A stretch of 36,889 nucleotides of DNA from Rhodothermales bacterium (GCA_028278205.1 JANQES010000009.1:1-36889), one strand, 5' to 3'; counted from the first letter of the stretch, positions 23,319 through 32,664 are shown. Program-made: numbers and translations. Notes: generated by a model not told the origin, from the sequence alone.

Positions 23319-26096
23319 ATGGCGAATTGCAACGACCGGCGCGCGGCGCTCCGCGTGACGCTGTGGCTGTTGATGCTGGCGTGCGGGCCGGTGCTCTCGG
23401 CGTTCGGGCAGGGTAAGATTGCCGGACGCGTGACCGATCAGGGCAACGGCGAGGCGCTCATCGGCGTCAACATCCTCATCGACGGCACGCAGCAAGGCAC
23501 CGTTACCGACATCAACGGCAACTACGTGATCTTGAACGTGCGGCCCGGCACGTATACGCTCGTGTTCTCGTACATCGGCTTTCAGACGCAGCGCGTCACC
23601 GACGTGCGCGTCTCGACGGGCCAGACCACCCGCACGGATCTGCGGATGCGCGAACAGGTGATCGAAGGGCAGGAGATTGTCGTGCAGGCAGAGCGACCGC
23701 TGGTTCAAAAAGACCTGACCGCCTCGAAAAAGACCGTCGTGGCCGAGGAGATCGATGCGTTGCCGGTAGAGAGTCTTTTTGGCGTGCTGGCTACGCAGGC
23801 CGGCGTGACGCAGGGCGCCGACGGGGCGCTGCACATCCGGGGCGGGCGCAGCAATGAGATCTCGTATCTGGTCGATGGGCTCTCGGTAGCCAATCCGTTC
23901 AGCACCAACGGCATTGCCACGCGGGTGGCTACCGATGCTATCGAAGAGATGACTGTCATTTCGGGCGCCTTCAACGCCGAGTACGGCAAGGCGATGTCCG
24001 GCATCGTCAATCTGGTGACCAAAGAGGGTTCCGATAACTACGACGGCTCGGTGAGCTTTTACGGCGGCGATTACGTCACAGACAACGACGACATCTTCTT
24101 CACGCCCTCCGGCCTCGATCTGAACACGTACACCCTCGAAGGCTCGCTCAGCGGGCCGGTGCCGGTGTTTCGGAAGCTGCGGTTCTTCGTCTCGGGGCGG
24201 CATGATGAGAGCGACGGGCATATCTTCGGCGTGCGCGAGCATTTGCCCTCGGATTCGGCCAACTTCAACGCCTCGCCCTGGTATTACGAGATCCACGGCA
24301 AGCCCTGGTGGGAATACGCCGACCGCACCGTGGTGCGCGCCGACGGCACGGTGGACGAGTTCGAGGGGCTGCCGCTGCCGGGCGAACTGGTGCCGATGAA
24401 TCCGAGCCAGCGCACCAACATCCTGACGAAGCTCTCGCTGCGCCCCGCGCGAGGCACCAAGCTCGAATATTCGCTCCTGGTCGATAACAGCGAGCGCAAG
24501 CCGTTCGTCTTTTCGTATCGATTCAACCCCGACGGCGCCGCTACCGAACGCCGCCGCAATCGCAACCACAGCCTCCACTGGACGCACACGTTCAGCGACC
24601 GCGCTTTCTACACGCTCCGCCTGTCGTATGCGGTGAGTTCGTTCGAGGATTTCGTCTACGAAGATCCGCAAGATCCGCGCTACGTCAAGGATTTCGGCGG
24701 CCTCGGCACGGGCAACGTGGTCGGGTTTCCGGGCAATAACTTCCTCTTCAGCGGCAATCAGAAAAGCCACGTCTACGAGGATTCGCGGTCGCTGCGCGCC
24801 AAGTTCGATTTCACGCGGCAGTTCGGCATCATCCACGAAGCCAAGGCCGGCTTCGAGATCCAACACCACAGCCTCGACCGCGAGAATTTCACGGTGCTCT
24901 TCGACGGCAACCGCTACCGCGAGCCGACCGTCGAGCCCGTCGAAAACCCGTCGCACGATCTGTACGAAAACCAGCGCGTCGTCGAGATGAGCGTGTATGC
25001 GCAGGATAAGCTGGAATTCGACAATTTCATCATCAACGCGGGGCTGCGCTTCGAGCGCTTCGACCCGAACGGGGAGTACATCCCCGATTTGTTCGATCCG
25101 AAAGCGGAACGGGCCGAGGCGACGCCTAAGAACCTGCTGCTGCCCCGGCTGGGCGTCTCGTTCCCGATTACGGATCGCGGCATCATCCATTTTTCGTACG
25201 GCCACTTCGCCCAGATGCCGACGCTACGCACCCTCTACCTCAACCCCGAATTCGAGTTTCCTGTGGGCCAGGCGCCTACGTTCGGCAACGCCAATATGCG
25301 GCCTGAGCGTACGGTGCAGTACGAGATCGGCCTCCAGCAACAACTCGGCGATCTGTTTGCCTTCGACATCACCGGCTATTTCAAAGACATCCGCGATTAC
25401 CGGGCGGAGCAGTTGATCCGGTTCAGCACCATCGCGGGGGAAGACCTCTACACGATCTGGCTCAATAAAGCCTACGCCAACGTCAAGGGCATCACGGTGG
25501 CCGTCACCAAGCGGCGCGCGCCGGATGGGCTGCTCTCGGCGACAGTCGATTACACGTTCCAGGTGGCCGAAGGCAGCGACGACGACGCCAACCAGTTCTT
25601 TTTCAACCGCCTTTCGGGGCGTGAAACCGAGCTAGAGGTGGTGCCGCTGCCGTTCGACCAGCGGCACGTTTTGTCGTCTACGGTCACGCTGTCGAAGCCC
25701 GGCAACTTCGGCGTCTCGTTCATCGGGCAGTTTGCCACGGGCTATCCGTATTCGCCGCTGATCTTCGACCAGAACATCGACCTGCCCACCCGCAGCGGGC
25801 GCAAGCCGTCGCAGATCAAGCTCGACGTCCATCTCTTCAAAGAGTTCGACGTGAACCGGATTCGCTTCCGCGCTTTTGCCAAGGTCTTCAACGTGCTCGA
25901 CCGGCTCAACGAGCGGTTCGTCTTTGACGATACGGGCCGGGCTACCTACTCGCTCTCGGCGGAGCGCAACGTACACGCCACCTGGGAGCCCAACTACGGC
26001 CTGCCGGGCATCCACACGCTCGACGAGTACGACACGCGGCCTCACTACTTCAGCGCCCCGCGCCAGATCCGCCTGGGCCTTACGATGGGATTTTGA
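23319..26096 (+). CDS. TonB-dependent receptor with carboxypeptidase-regulatory-like domain
   Basis: About 925 aa, an outer-membrane receptor. The signal peptide ends near LSAFGQ. Residues about 30-115 are a CarboxypepD_reg-like domain (GKIAGRVTDQGNGEALIGVN, then NGNYVILNVRPGTYTLVFSY). The plug domain carries HIRGGRSNEISYLVDGL and GAFNAEYGKAMSGIVNLVTK, and a long beta-barrel follows to a terminal aromatic residue (LTMGF). This is the SusC/Oar-like layout found in Bacteroidota-type bacteria. The ATG at 23319 (MANCNDRRAALRVTLW) gives a normal signal peptide; the ATG at 23265 would add 18 unlikely residues. It heads a run with a 1127-aa T9SS-type protein and a PorV-family protein, so may import a substrate handled at the surface. 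The substrate is not identifiable; no SusD gene is present. Confidence 0.92.
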   Translation: MANCNDRRAALRVTLWLLMLACGPVLSAFGQGKIAGRVTDQGNGEALIGVNILIDGTQQGTVTDINGNYVILNVRPGTYTLVFSYIGFQTQRVTDVRVSTGQTTRTDLRMREQVIEGQEIVVQAERPLVQKDLTASKKTVVAEEIDALPVESLFGVLATQAGVTQGADGALHIRGGRSNEISYLVDGLSVANPFSTNGIATRVATDAIEEMTVISGAFNAEYGKAMSGIVNLVTKEGSDNYDGSVSFYGGDYVTDNDDIFFTPSGLDLNTYTLEGSLSGPVPVFRKLRFFVSGRHDESDGHIFGVREHLPSDSANFNASPWYYEIHGKPWWEYADRTVVRADGTVDEFEGLPLPGELVPMNPSQRTNILTKLSLRPARGTKLEYSLLVDNSERKPFVFSYRFNPDGAATERRRNRNHSLHWTHTFSDRAFYTLRLSYAVSSFEDFVYEDPQDPRYVKDFGGLGTGNVVGFPGNNFLFSGNQKSHVYEDSRSLRAKFDFTRQFGIIHEAKAGFEIQHHSLDRENFTVLFDGNRYREPTVEPVENPSHDLYENQRVVEMSVYAQDKLEFDNFIINAGLRFERFDPNGEYIPDLFDPKAERAEATPKNLLLPRLGVSFPITDRGIIHFSYGHFAQMPTLRTLYLNPEFEFPVGQAPTFGNANMRPERTVQYEIGLQQQLGDLFAFDITGYFKDIRDYRAEQLIRFSTIAGEDLYTIWLNKAYANVKGITVAVTKRRAPDGLLSATVDYTFQVAEGSDDDANQFFFNRLSGRETELEVVPLPFDQRHVLSSTVTLSKPGNFGVSFIGQFATGYPYSPLIFDQNIDLPTRSGRKPSQIKLDVHLFKEFDVNRIRFRAFAKVFNVLDRLNERFVFDDTGRATYSLSAERNVHATWEPNYGLPGIHTLDEYDTRPHYFSAPRQIRLGLTMGF

Positions 26097-26100
26097 TTTT

Positions 26101-26170
26101 TGTCACTGGTCATTGGTCATTGGTCACTAGTGGATCAACCAATGACTAGTGACCAGTGACCAGTGACCCA
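26101..26170. repeat. Iterated-word hairpin H12 (word GGTCATTGGTCACT)
   Basis: Left arm 26101-26131 iterates GGTCATTGGTCATT and right arm 26141-26170 iterates CAGTGACCAGTGACC around a 9-nt loop. It lies 4 bp after the receptor's stop codon and 8 bp before the next ATG, filling the spacer. Confidence 0.92.
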
Positions 26171-26178
26171 CAAAAACC

Positions 26179-29100
26179 ATGAACCGACTTCTCCTTTGCC
26201 TCCTCGCAGTGCTGGTCGCCGGGCCGGTGCTGGCGCAAGACGCGCAGCGGGGGCGCGATTGGAACGCCAGCCAGGTAAAAGCCTGGGCCGATTATCACGC
26301 GGCGCAGCCCTACCGCGCGCAGGACGGCGTTGACTGCCCCGACTTTACCAGCCGCCGCGACGCCATCCTCAACGGCAACCGCATCACGTCGCAGATCTTC
26401 AACTTCGGCTCGATCTCGGCGCCGGGCAACACCATCACCGACATCGTCTGGAACGGCCTCGGCTACGGGTATGAATTCGGCCCGTTCGTGGCCGCCGAGG
26501 TCGTCGATACGTTCCGCGAAGATGGACGTCCGAAGGATCCGCAGAGCGTGCCGCTGTTCGATGACAACGGCAGCCCCGTCCTCGACGCCAGCGGCCAGCA
26601 GGTCTTTGTGATGCGCATCGTCTCGGACGGGCTGGTCTCCAACGGCGGCGAGATCTCGCCCGACGGCTCGACGTTCTGGGGCTGGCAGCCGATTCCGTGC
26701 GCGCAGCCCGTCGGCGGGTTCGAGGGGTTGCAGGTGGTCGAGCCGTCGTCCAACAAGATCCCCACCAACGACGCCCCGGACGACGACCTCGACGGCAAGC
26801 CCGATTCGTGGCCGGATGATTGGTACAACGAGATTTTGCAGGAATACGTCTGGCCCGGCGCGCTCCAGCAAGGCGCCTCCAACGCCGACAAAGAGACCAT
26901 CTATTTCATGAATGATTACGTCAATTCGGAATTCAACTACTGGCCGTTTCCGTCAGACAGCACGAAGCGCGGCTTGGGGTTGGAGACCGAAGTGCGGCTC
27001 TATCAGTGGGCCAACCCGCTGGCCGAAGACGTGATTTTTTTGATCTATAAAATCACCAACAAGAGCGAAAAAGACCTCGACAAGGTCATTTTCGGCATGT
27101 GGGGCGACCCCCACGTGGGCGGCCCCGGCGACTGGCCCGACGACTGGGCCTTCTTCGACAAAAGCCTCAACATGGTCTTTGCCTGGGACGACGACGGGCG
27201 CTCCGACGTGGCCGGGCGCGTCCCCGGATACTTCGGCTACAAATTCCTCGAAAGCCCCGGCGTCTCGGACGACAACATCGACAATGACGGCGACGGCCTG
27301 ATCGATGAATCCTGGTTCGACGGCCTCGACAATGACGGCGACTGGAACATAGAACGCGACGATGTGGGCGTTGACGGCATCCCCGGCACCGGCGATTTCG
27401 GCGAGGGCGACGGCCTGCCTACCGCCGGCGACCAGTTCGACATCACCAAACCCGGCGAGCCGAATTTCGAGTTTACGGACATCGACGAGAGTGATCAGAT
27501 CGGGTTGACGTCGTTTGCCTCGCCGCCGTTTGCCGGCAACCGCGTCTCGAACGATGAGCGCTTGTGGGATTTCGTGCAACCTGACCGCTTCGACGTGGTG
27601 CCGACCGAGCCGGGCGATTATGTCTTTCTCTATGGATCAGGCTCGTTTGCCCTCAAAGCCGGCGACACGAAACGGTTTTCCATTGCGCTGATCGTCGGCG
27701 AGAATTTGAACGACCTCAAGCTCAACGCAGAGACGGCCCAGCAGATCTACGACGTCGGGTACGTCTTTGCCAGGCCGCCGGCCAAACCCACCGTCCGCGC
27801 CGTTCCCGGCGACGGCAAGGTGACGCTCTACTGGGACGACGACGCCGAGCGCTCGGTCGATCCGCTGACACGCGAAGAAGATTTCGAAGGCTACGTGATC
27901 TATCGTTCGACGGATCATGAATTCGGCGATCAGCAGACCATCACCGACATCAACGGCAGCAAATTCCTCTTTACGCCGTTGCAGAGCGCGCTCGGCGTCG
28001 AGGCCAAGTTCGATCTCAAAAACGGCATCAAGGGGCCATCCGACATCCCCTTCGTCAACCGGGGCGTCGCGTATGATCTGGGCGATGACACGGGGCTGTT
28101 TCATACCTACGTCGATTCGAACAAGGTCATCAATGGGCAGACGTATTACTACACCGTGGTGGCTTACGACCGGGGTTTTGCCGGCGATGCCGGCGAGGCC
28201 TTCCGCAACGGCATCCCCCCCAGCGAAACCAGCAAGACGATCACCTACGACCCGACGACCGACTCGTTTATTTTCGACACCAACACGGCGTCGGTCATCC
28301 CCCGGCCTCGCGTGGCGGGCTACGTGCCGCCGTCGGTGCTCGATGAATCCGGGCTCGTTCACGAGACGGGCACCGGCACGGGAAGCATCCGCCTGGAGAT
28401 CGTCGATGAACTGGCCGTGCTCGACGGGCAACCGTATCGAATCGATTTCGACGAGCATGATGGCAACGTGGTCTACAGCGTCATCAACGATGCGCCGGTG
28501 AGCGTGACGTTGAGCGCCGCACCCGGCAAGTTTTCGACGACGGGCTTCCGCAACATTGTGCCCGGCTCGGTGGAGGTGCGCGCGCCGGATGGCCGAGTTT
28601 TGCAGGAAGAGACCGAATACCTGGTCAATCCCGTCCCCGGATCCATCCAGATCCTGGCCGCTGCCGGCGTGCCCGACGGCGCCGAGGTGACGGCCACCTT
28701 CCGCTACGCGCCGCTGAGCCAGAGCGCGTTGCTCAGCGGCGAAGAGGGCAACATCGTCTTCAACGGCCTGCACCTCTTCATCGAAGACGACGAGCTGGCC
28801 CTGGACCTGGAAGAGACCGGCTGGGCGCAGGGCGGCAGCGACATCCCCTTCGAAGCGCGTGTGGCTACGGCGGGTCCGGGCCGCGTAGCGCAGCCGTCGG
28901 ATTATGAGATCCGCTTTGCCAACAGCCCCATCGGCACCGGCTTCAGCAACAACGTGCCCATTCCTTTTGAGGTGATCAACCTCACCAAAGCCAACCAGCG
29001 CATCGACGTCTTCACACCCGACATCAATCGCAACGACGCCTGGGATGTCGATGAGGTGATCATTTTCGTCGAAACGATCGACGGCGCCGTCACAGCAACC

Positions 29101-29562
29101 TGGGAAGTGCGTTTTGTCGATGCCACGAATACGCCGGGCGAGGGCGACGTTTTCTATTTGCGCACGCGCAAGCCATTCACGGCGGACGACGCCTTTGCCT
29201 TCCGCACCGTGGCCGCCACCACCGAGGCCGCGCTGACCGCGCAGGAGTTGGACGACATCTACGTGGTGCCCAACCCGTACGTCGCCACGACGGTCTTCGA
29301 GCCGCGCAACCCCATCGCCCGCACCGAACGCGGCGAACGACGGCTCTACTTCGCCAACGTGCCGCAGCAATGCACCATCCGCATCTACTCGCTCGCCGGC
29401 GAACTCGTCGACACCATCCATCACAACAGCACGCTCGACGACGGCAAGGCGTTCTGGAACCTGCGCACCAAAGACAACATGACCCTCGCCTACGGCCTCT
29501 ACATCTATCACGTAGACAGCCCGGAGGGTTCTTTCATCGGCAAGTTCGCGGTCATCAAATAG
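26179..29562 (+). CDS. Large secreted protein with T9SS-type C-terminal domain (1127 aa)
   Basis: An exported protein with signal peptide MNRLLLCLLAVLVAGPVLAQ. An Asp/Asn/Gly-rich tract at about 360-425 (NIDNDGDGLIDESWFDGLDN and VGVDGIPGTGDFGEG) resembles calcium-binding repeats. A fibronectin type III-like segment starts near 534 (PTVRAVPGDGKVTLYWDDD). The last ~100 residues (YVVPNPYVATTVFEP, CTIRIYSLAGELV, GLYIYHVDSPEG, GKFAVIK) form a T9SS type A-like sorting domain. It should be exported to the surface by T9SS. It sits between the TonB-dependent receptor and the PorV-family gene; I know this trio as recurrent in Rhodothermota-type genomes, but cannot check it. No enzymatic motif recognised; role unknown, perhaps a ligand-binding surface partner of the receptor. 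Confidence 0.85.
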   Translation: MNRLLLCLLAVLVAGPVLAQDAQRGRDWNASQVKAWADYHAAQPYRAQDGVDCPDFTSRRDAILNGNRITSQIFNFGSISAPGNTITDIVWNGLGYGYEFGPFVAAEVVDTFREDGRPKDPQSVPLFDDNGSPVLDASGQQVFVMRIVSDGLVSNGGEISPDGSTFWGWQPIPCAQPVGGFEGLQVVEPSSNKIPTNDAPDDDLDGKPDSWPDDWYNEILQEYVWPGALQQGASNADKETIYFMNDYVNSEFNYWPFPSDSTKRGLGLETEVRLYQWANPLAEDVIFLIYKITNKSEKDLDKVIFGMWGDPHVGGPGDWPDDWAFFDKSLNMVFAWDDDGRSDVAGRVPGYFGYKFLESPGVSDDNIDNDGDGLIDESWFDGLDNDGDWNIERDDVGVDGIPGTGDFGEGDGLPTAGDQFDITKPGEPNFEFTDIDESDQIGLTSFASPPFAGNRVSNDERLWDFVQPDRFDVVPTEPGDYVFLYGSGSFALKAGDTKRFSIALIVGENLNDLKLNAETAQQIYDVGYVFARPPAKPTVRAVPGDGKVTLYWDDDAERSVDPLTREEDFEGYVIYRSTDHEFGDQQTITDINGSKFLFTPLQSALGVEAKFDLKNGIKGPSDIPFVNRGVAYDLGDDTGLFHTYVDSNKVINGQTYYYTVVAYDRGFAGDAGEAFRNGIPPSETSKTITYDPTTDSFIFDTNTASVIPRPRVAGYVPPSVLDESGLVHETGTGTGSIRLEIVDELAVLDGQPYRIDFDEHDGNVVYSVINDAPVSVTLSAAPGKFSTTGFRNIVPGSVEVRAPDGRVLQEETEYLVNPVPGSIQILAAAGVPDGAEVTATFRYAPLSQSALLSGEEGNIVFNGLHLFIEDDELALDLEETGWAQGGSDIPFEARVATAGPGRVAQPSDYEIRFANSPIGTGFSNNVPIPFEVINLTKANQRIDVFTPDINRNDAWDVDEVIIFVETIDGAVTATWEVRFVDATNTPGEGDVFYLRTRKPFTADDAFAFRTVAATTEAALTAQELDDIYVVPNPYVATTVFEPRNPIARTERGERRLYFANVPQQCTIRIYSLAGELVDTIHHNSTLDDGKAFWNLRTKDNMTLAYGLYIYHVDSPEGSFIGKFAVIK

Positions 29563-29564
29563 TG

Positions 29565-29590
29565 TTTCAAAAACCTGGCGGTTTTTGAAA
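29565..29590. terminator. Hairpin with AAAAACC-TGGC-GGTTTTT core (copy 2)
   Basis: Perfect 11-bp stem TTTCAAAAACC / GGTTTTTGAAA with TGGC loop. It starts 2 bp after the stop codon of the 1127-aa gene and ends directly before the ATG at 29591. It may be an attenuator between the two genes. Confidence 0.65.
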
Positions 29591-30670
29591 ATGGACATAA
29601 ACAAGAGAGAAATGAGACGATACGGCGTTATCCTGATCGTCCTCGCCCTGGCGGCGATGCCGGCGCGCGCCCAAGACGACGGCGGCGATGCGCCCGGCGG
29701 ATCGCCCGACGAGGGCACCATCACCAAGGTGGGCACGACGGCGGCGCAGTTTTTAAAGCTCGGCGTGGGGGCGCGGGCCATCGCCCTGGGCGGCTCGTTT
29801 GTGGCCGAAGCCAGCGACCTCTCGGCGCTCTACTGGAATCCGGCGGGGCTCTCCCGGCTGCCCGGCAGTTCGGTGCAACTGGCGCATACCGAATACCTGG
29901 CCGAGATCAACTACAACTTCGCCGCCTTCGGCACCAGCATGGGCAACCTCGGCACGCTGGCTTTCTCGATCATCTTCCTCGATTCGGGCAACATGGACGT
30001 CCGCACCGAGGACCGGCCCGAAGGCACCGGCGAACAGTTCAAAGTGCAGGATTACGCCCTGCAAATCTCCTACGGACGCGCCCTGACCGACCGCTTTTCT
30101 ATCGGCGGGACGTTCAAATACATCCAGGAACGCATCTGGCACAGCAAAGCCTCGACCGTTGCCTTCGACGTGGGCACGTTGTTTACGACGCCCTACGAAC
30201 GCCTCCGCCTCGGCGCCAGCATGTCGAATTTCGGCCCGAAGATGCGGCTCGATGGGCGCGACATCCTTTTCAGTGAGGATCCCAGCCCGAATAACGACGG
30301 CAACGTCGAGATCGTCAACGCACAGTTTCGGACGGATCGGCATCCGCTGCCGCTGCTCTTTCGGGTGGGGCTGGCCTGGGATGCGTTCCGCTCCGGCGAC
30401 CATCGCCTCCTCCTCTCGACCGACGCCGCGCACCCCAACGACAACAGCGAATACCTCAACGTCGGCGCTGAATACAGCTTCCGCGACTTGCTCGCCCTGC
30501 GCGGCGGCTACCGCAACCTTTTCGAAGAAGACGGCGAGCAGGGCCTGACCTTCGGCGCCGGCCTCAACCTCCGCGTAGACCGCTCTCTGCGCGCCCGCTT
30601 CGACTATGCCTACGCCGACTTCGGTCGCCTGACACAGACGCACTGGTTTACGATGGAGTTGGGTTTCTGA
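29591..30670 (+). CDS. PorV/PorQ family outer-membrane protein
   Basis: About 359 aa, an outer-membrane beta-barrel of the PorV/PorQ (UPF0164-like) family. PorV is a T9SS component that shuttles cargo to the attachment complex. The signal peptide contains RRYGVILIVLALAAMPARAQ. The family signature follows: FLKLGVGARAIALGGSFVAE and ALYWNPAGLSRL. Alternating amphipathic strands run to a terminal Phe (MELGF). Start uncertain: ATG at 29591 is given, and ATG at 29612 (MRRYGV), behind a purine-rich AAGAGAGAA, is an equal alternative. It follows a T9SS-type secreted protein by about 28 bp, with a hairpin between. It could be a dedicated partner of that protein rather than the general PorV. Confidence 0.88.
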   Translation: MDINKREMRRYGVILIVLALAAMPARAQDDGGDAPGGSPDEGTITKVGTTAAQFLKLGVGARAIALGGSFVAEASDLSALYWNPAGLSRLPGSSVQLAHTEYLAEINYNFAAFGTSMGNLGTLAFSIIFLDSGNMDVRTEDRPEGTGEQFKVQDYALQISYGRALTDRFSIGGTFKYIQERIWHSKASTVAFDVGTLFTTPYERLRLGASMSNFGPKMRLDGRDILFSEDPSPNNDGNVEIVNAQFRTDRHPLPLLFRVGLAWDAFRSGDHRLLLSTDAAHPNDNSEYLNVGAEYSFRDLLALRGGYRNLFEEDGEQGLTFGAGLNLRVDRSLRARFDYAYADFGRLTQTHWFTMELGF

Positions 30671-30720
30671 AACGTGAGGGCGGTTTGGGAAACGTAAGAG
30701 CGAAGCATCCTCACGTTTTA
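30668..30720. repeat. Word-hairpin H13 (arm GAAACGTGAGG)
   Basis: Left arm TGAAACGTGAGGG starts at the PorV-family stop codon (30668-30670); right arm GCATCCTCACGTTT at about 30705-30718. The loop holds a second partial iteration, GGAAACGTAAGAG. It shares the 20-mer AGCGAAGCATCCTCACGTTT with H9. Confidence 0.88.
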
Positions 30721-30767
30721 CTGCGTGATGTAACGAAAATGCTGGCAAAATGCGAAGATGAACGCGC

Positions 30768-30928
30768 GATTCCCCCTTTGAAGGGGGACAGCAACCGGCA
30801 AACGAAGGTGCAGCCGGGCGCAGGGGGATGTTCCGGCAGCCTTGCATTTCTTAGCCTCGAAGCACCTGGTATCGCGGCGAACATCCCCCGCCCTCGCTGG
30901 CGCTCGGGCACCCCCTTCGAAGGGGGAC
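30768..30928. repeat. MITE-like element, copy 2 (CCCCCTTTGAAGGGGG ends)
   Basis: Ends carry CCCCCTTTGAAGGGGG (about 30772-30787) and CCCCCTTCGAAGGGGG (about 30911-30926). The interior GCAGGGGGATGTTCCGGC is shared with copy 1, which lies in the opposite orientation at 5280-5432. GGGGGATGTTC is mirrored by GAACATCCCC near 30879. It is non-coding and makes up much of the 343-bp spacer before the amidase gene; the last 85 bp show nothing recognisable. Confidence 0.85.
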
Positions 30929-31013
30929 TCTGGGCTGTGAAGCCAGTCAACAGCAATGTTGCCAGGCTCCTCTTACATCACAGATTTACGACCAACTTTT
31001 CCGAAGATCCTTC

Positions 31014-32654
31014 ATGAAGCGACGGCTACTCATCCTCCTCCCTCTTTTGATCACCCTGGGAAGCCTCCCGGCGCGGGCGCAGCTTGTCGGCGATATGGCT
31101 GACGTGATGACGCCGCTGTCGGAGCCGCGTGTGGAGCAGGCGGGCAAGAAAGCGGTGTTTACGTTCGCGGCGGATCGTGTTGACGGCGCGTTCAACGGCG
31201 TGGTGGTGCAGGGCTTTGCGGAGGCGGAGACGATGGACGGGTGGATCCGTTTTGAGGAAGACGCCGGATGGAGCGACTGGCTGCCCCTCTACCTCGTCCG
31301 CTCAGCGACCGACGGCGGCTTCATGGCGGCCTACCGGGGCGATGTCTTCCGCCGCGACCAACGCTTCGAACTGCGCTTCGACCTCGACGACGGCGACGCT
31401 CTCGACCTCGTCGGCGCAGGCGTCTTCGACAACCGCAAAGACGCTGATGGTCGCTCCGGCGCCTTCGACGCGCCGGTGCCGGAAAAAGGCGCGCAGGACG
31501 ATTTCGTCATCGTGCCGTCGCAGCTTCATCCTCGCGCTGAATGGGGCGCTGAACCTTTCCGGGGCACGCCGATTCCGCTCAATCGGCCCGACTACACCAA
31601 CATCACCTTCCACCACGCCGCCGGTTTCGGCGCGCAGACGTTGGAGGAGGGCTTGCGGCAGGTCAAAAATATTCAGGATTTCCATCAGAACGGACGCGGG
31701 TGGAGCGACATCGGCTACCAGTTTGTGATGGATCAGAACGGACGGCTTTATCAGGGTCGACCGTTTATGAACAATAACGTGCCCTATGCGGAGGGGCCGC
31801 CGCTGGCGCAGGGCGCGCACGTCGGCGGCGCCAACACCGGCAACATCGGCGTGTCGGTGCTCGGCTGTTATCATCCGCCCGAAGGAAGCAACTGCCGCGA
31901 CGAGATGACACCCGCCGCGCTCGACTCGCTTTTGACCAAGTTTGCCTATCTCGTCGAGCGCTACGGCGTCACGTTCCCGAACATCAAAGGGCACCGGGAT
32001 TTCAGCGCGACGGCCTGCCCCGGCGATCACAATTATGTGATGCTCCCGGCCATTCGGTCGAGCGTCGAGGAGTTGCTGCTTACAGGCAACCGCCCGCTCG
32101 GCACGGCGTCGATGGAGGCGATCTCTGACGAAGCGGGCGTGGTGCGGCTCTCGTGGCTTTTTCTGGAAGATCGCGGCATCGCCCGCTACCGCATCGATCG
32201 CGTCGAAGGAGATCAGGAAATATTTATTTATGAAGGCATAGGCGCTGCGCCGGCGACGTTCGTCGATGCATCGGTGAACCGCCCCGGAGAAGTGACCTAC
32301 CGGCTCACGGCGCGCAATGCGTTGGGCCGGGAGCAGATCCTCGCCTCGGCGCAGGCTACGGTCGAAGCGCCCGACGATTTCGTGCTGGCGCACAACTTCC
32401 CCAACCCCTTCACCGGCACGACCACCATCCGCTATTTCCTCGAACGCGACGGCATCGTCTCGCTGAAAGTCTACGCCGTCACCGGACGCGAAGTAGCCAC
32501 GCTCGTCGACGACTTCCGCCAACGCGGCCAGTGGTACACGGCTTTCTTCAGCGGAGACAACCTCGCCGCCGGAACGTACTACTACCGCATCCAGGTCGAA
32601 GGCTTCGCCGAAATCGACTTTGACGAGACGCGGTCTATTGTTTTGGTGAAATGA
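31014..32654 (+). CDS. N-acetylmuramoyl-L-alanine amidase (PGRP/Amidase_2) with T9SS type A sorting domain
   Basis: A 546-aa exported protein. Signal peptide MKRRLLILLPLLITLGSLPA. An N-terminal beta-rich domain of unknown type covers about 25-165 and has no catalytic motif. The Amidase_2/PGRP domain (about 165-360) has its zinc ligands: the histidine in FHHAAG (200-201), the KGHRDF histidine and the cysteine in ACPGDH, plus WSDIGYQFVMDQNGRLYQGR. This is the fold of zinc amidases that cleave the MurNAc-L-Ala bond of peptidoglycan. The C-terminal ~90 residues form a T9SS sorting domain (AHNFPNPFTGTTTIRYF, VYAVTGREVATLVDDFRQ, GTYYYRIQV). Export through T9SS puts it outside the cell, where it might act on competitor or shed peptidoglycan, which is inference. 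H14 and MITE3 follow. Confidence 0.92.
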   Translation: MKRRLLILLPLLITLGSLPARAQLVGDMADVMTPLSEPRVEQAGKKAVFTFAADRVDGAFNGVVVQGFAEAETMDGWIRFEEDAGWSDWLPLYLVRSATDGGFMAAYRGDVFRRDQRFELRFDLDDGDALDLVGAGVFDNRKDADGRSGAFDAPVPEKGAQDDFVIVPSQLHPRAEWGAEPFRGTPIPLNRPDYTNITFHHAAGFGAQTLEEGLRQVKNIQDFHQNGRGWSDIGYQFVMDQNGRLYQGRPFMNNNVPYAEGPPLAQGAHVGGANTGNIGVSVLGCYHPPEGSNCRDEMTPAALDSLLTKFAYLVERYGVTFPNIKGHRDFSATACPGDHNYVMLPAIRSSVEELLLTGNRPLGTASMEAISDEAGVVRLSWLFLEDRGIARYRIDRVEGDQEIFIYEGIGAAPATFVDASVNRPGEVTYRLTARNALGREQILASAQATVEAPDDFVLAHNFPNPFTGTTTIRYFLERDGIVSLKVYAVTGREVATLVDDFRQRGQWYTAFFSGDNLAAGTYYYRIQVEGFAEIDFDETRSIVLVK

Positions 32655-32664
32655 TGACTGGTTG

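Noticed and set aside
22998..25205. 735-codon open frame opposite the first TonB-dependent receptor, and similar long antisense frames at 27637-29781 and 34423-36000
   Set aside because: All lie antisense to genes with clear domains, and their translations are rich in R, A, V and H without motifs, as expected for high GC at third codon positions.
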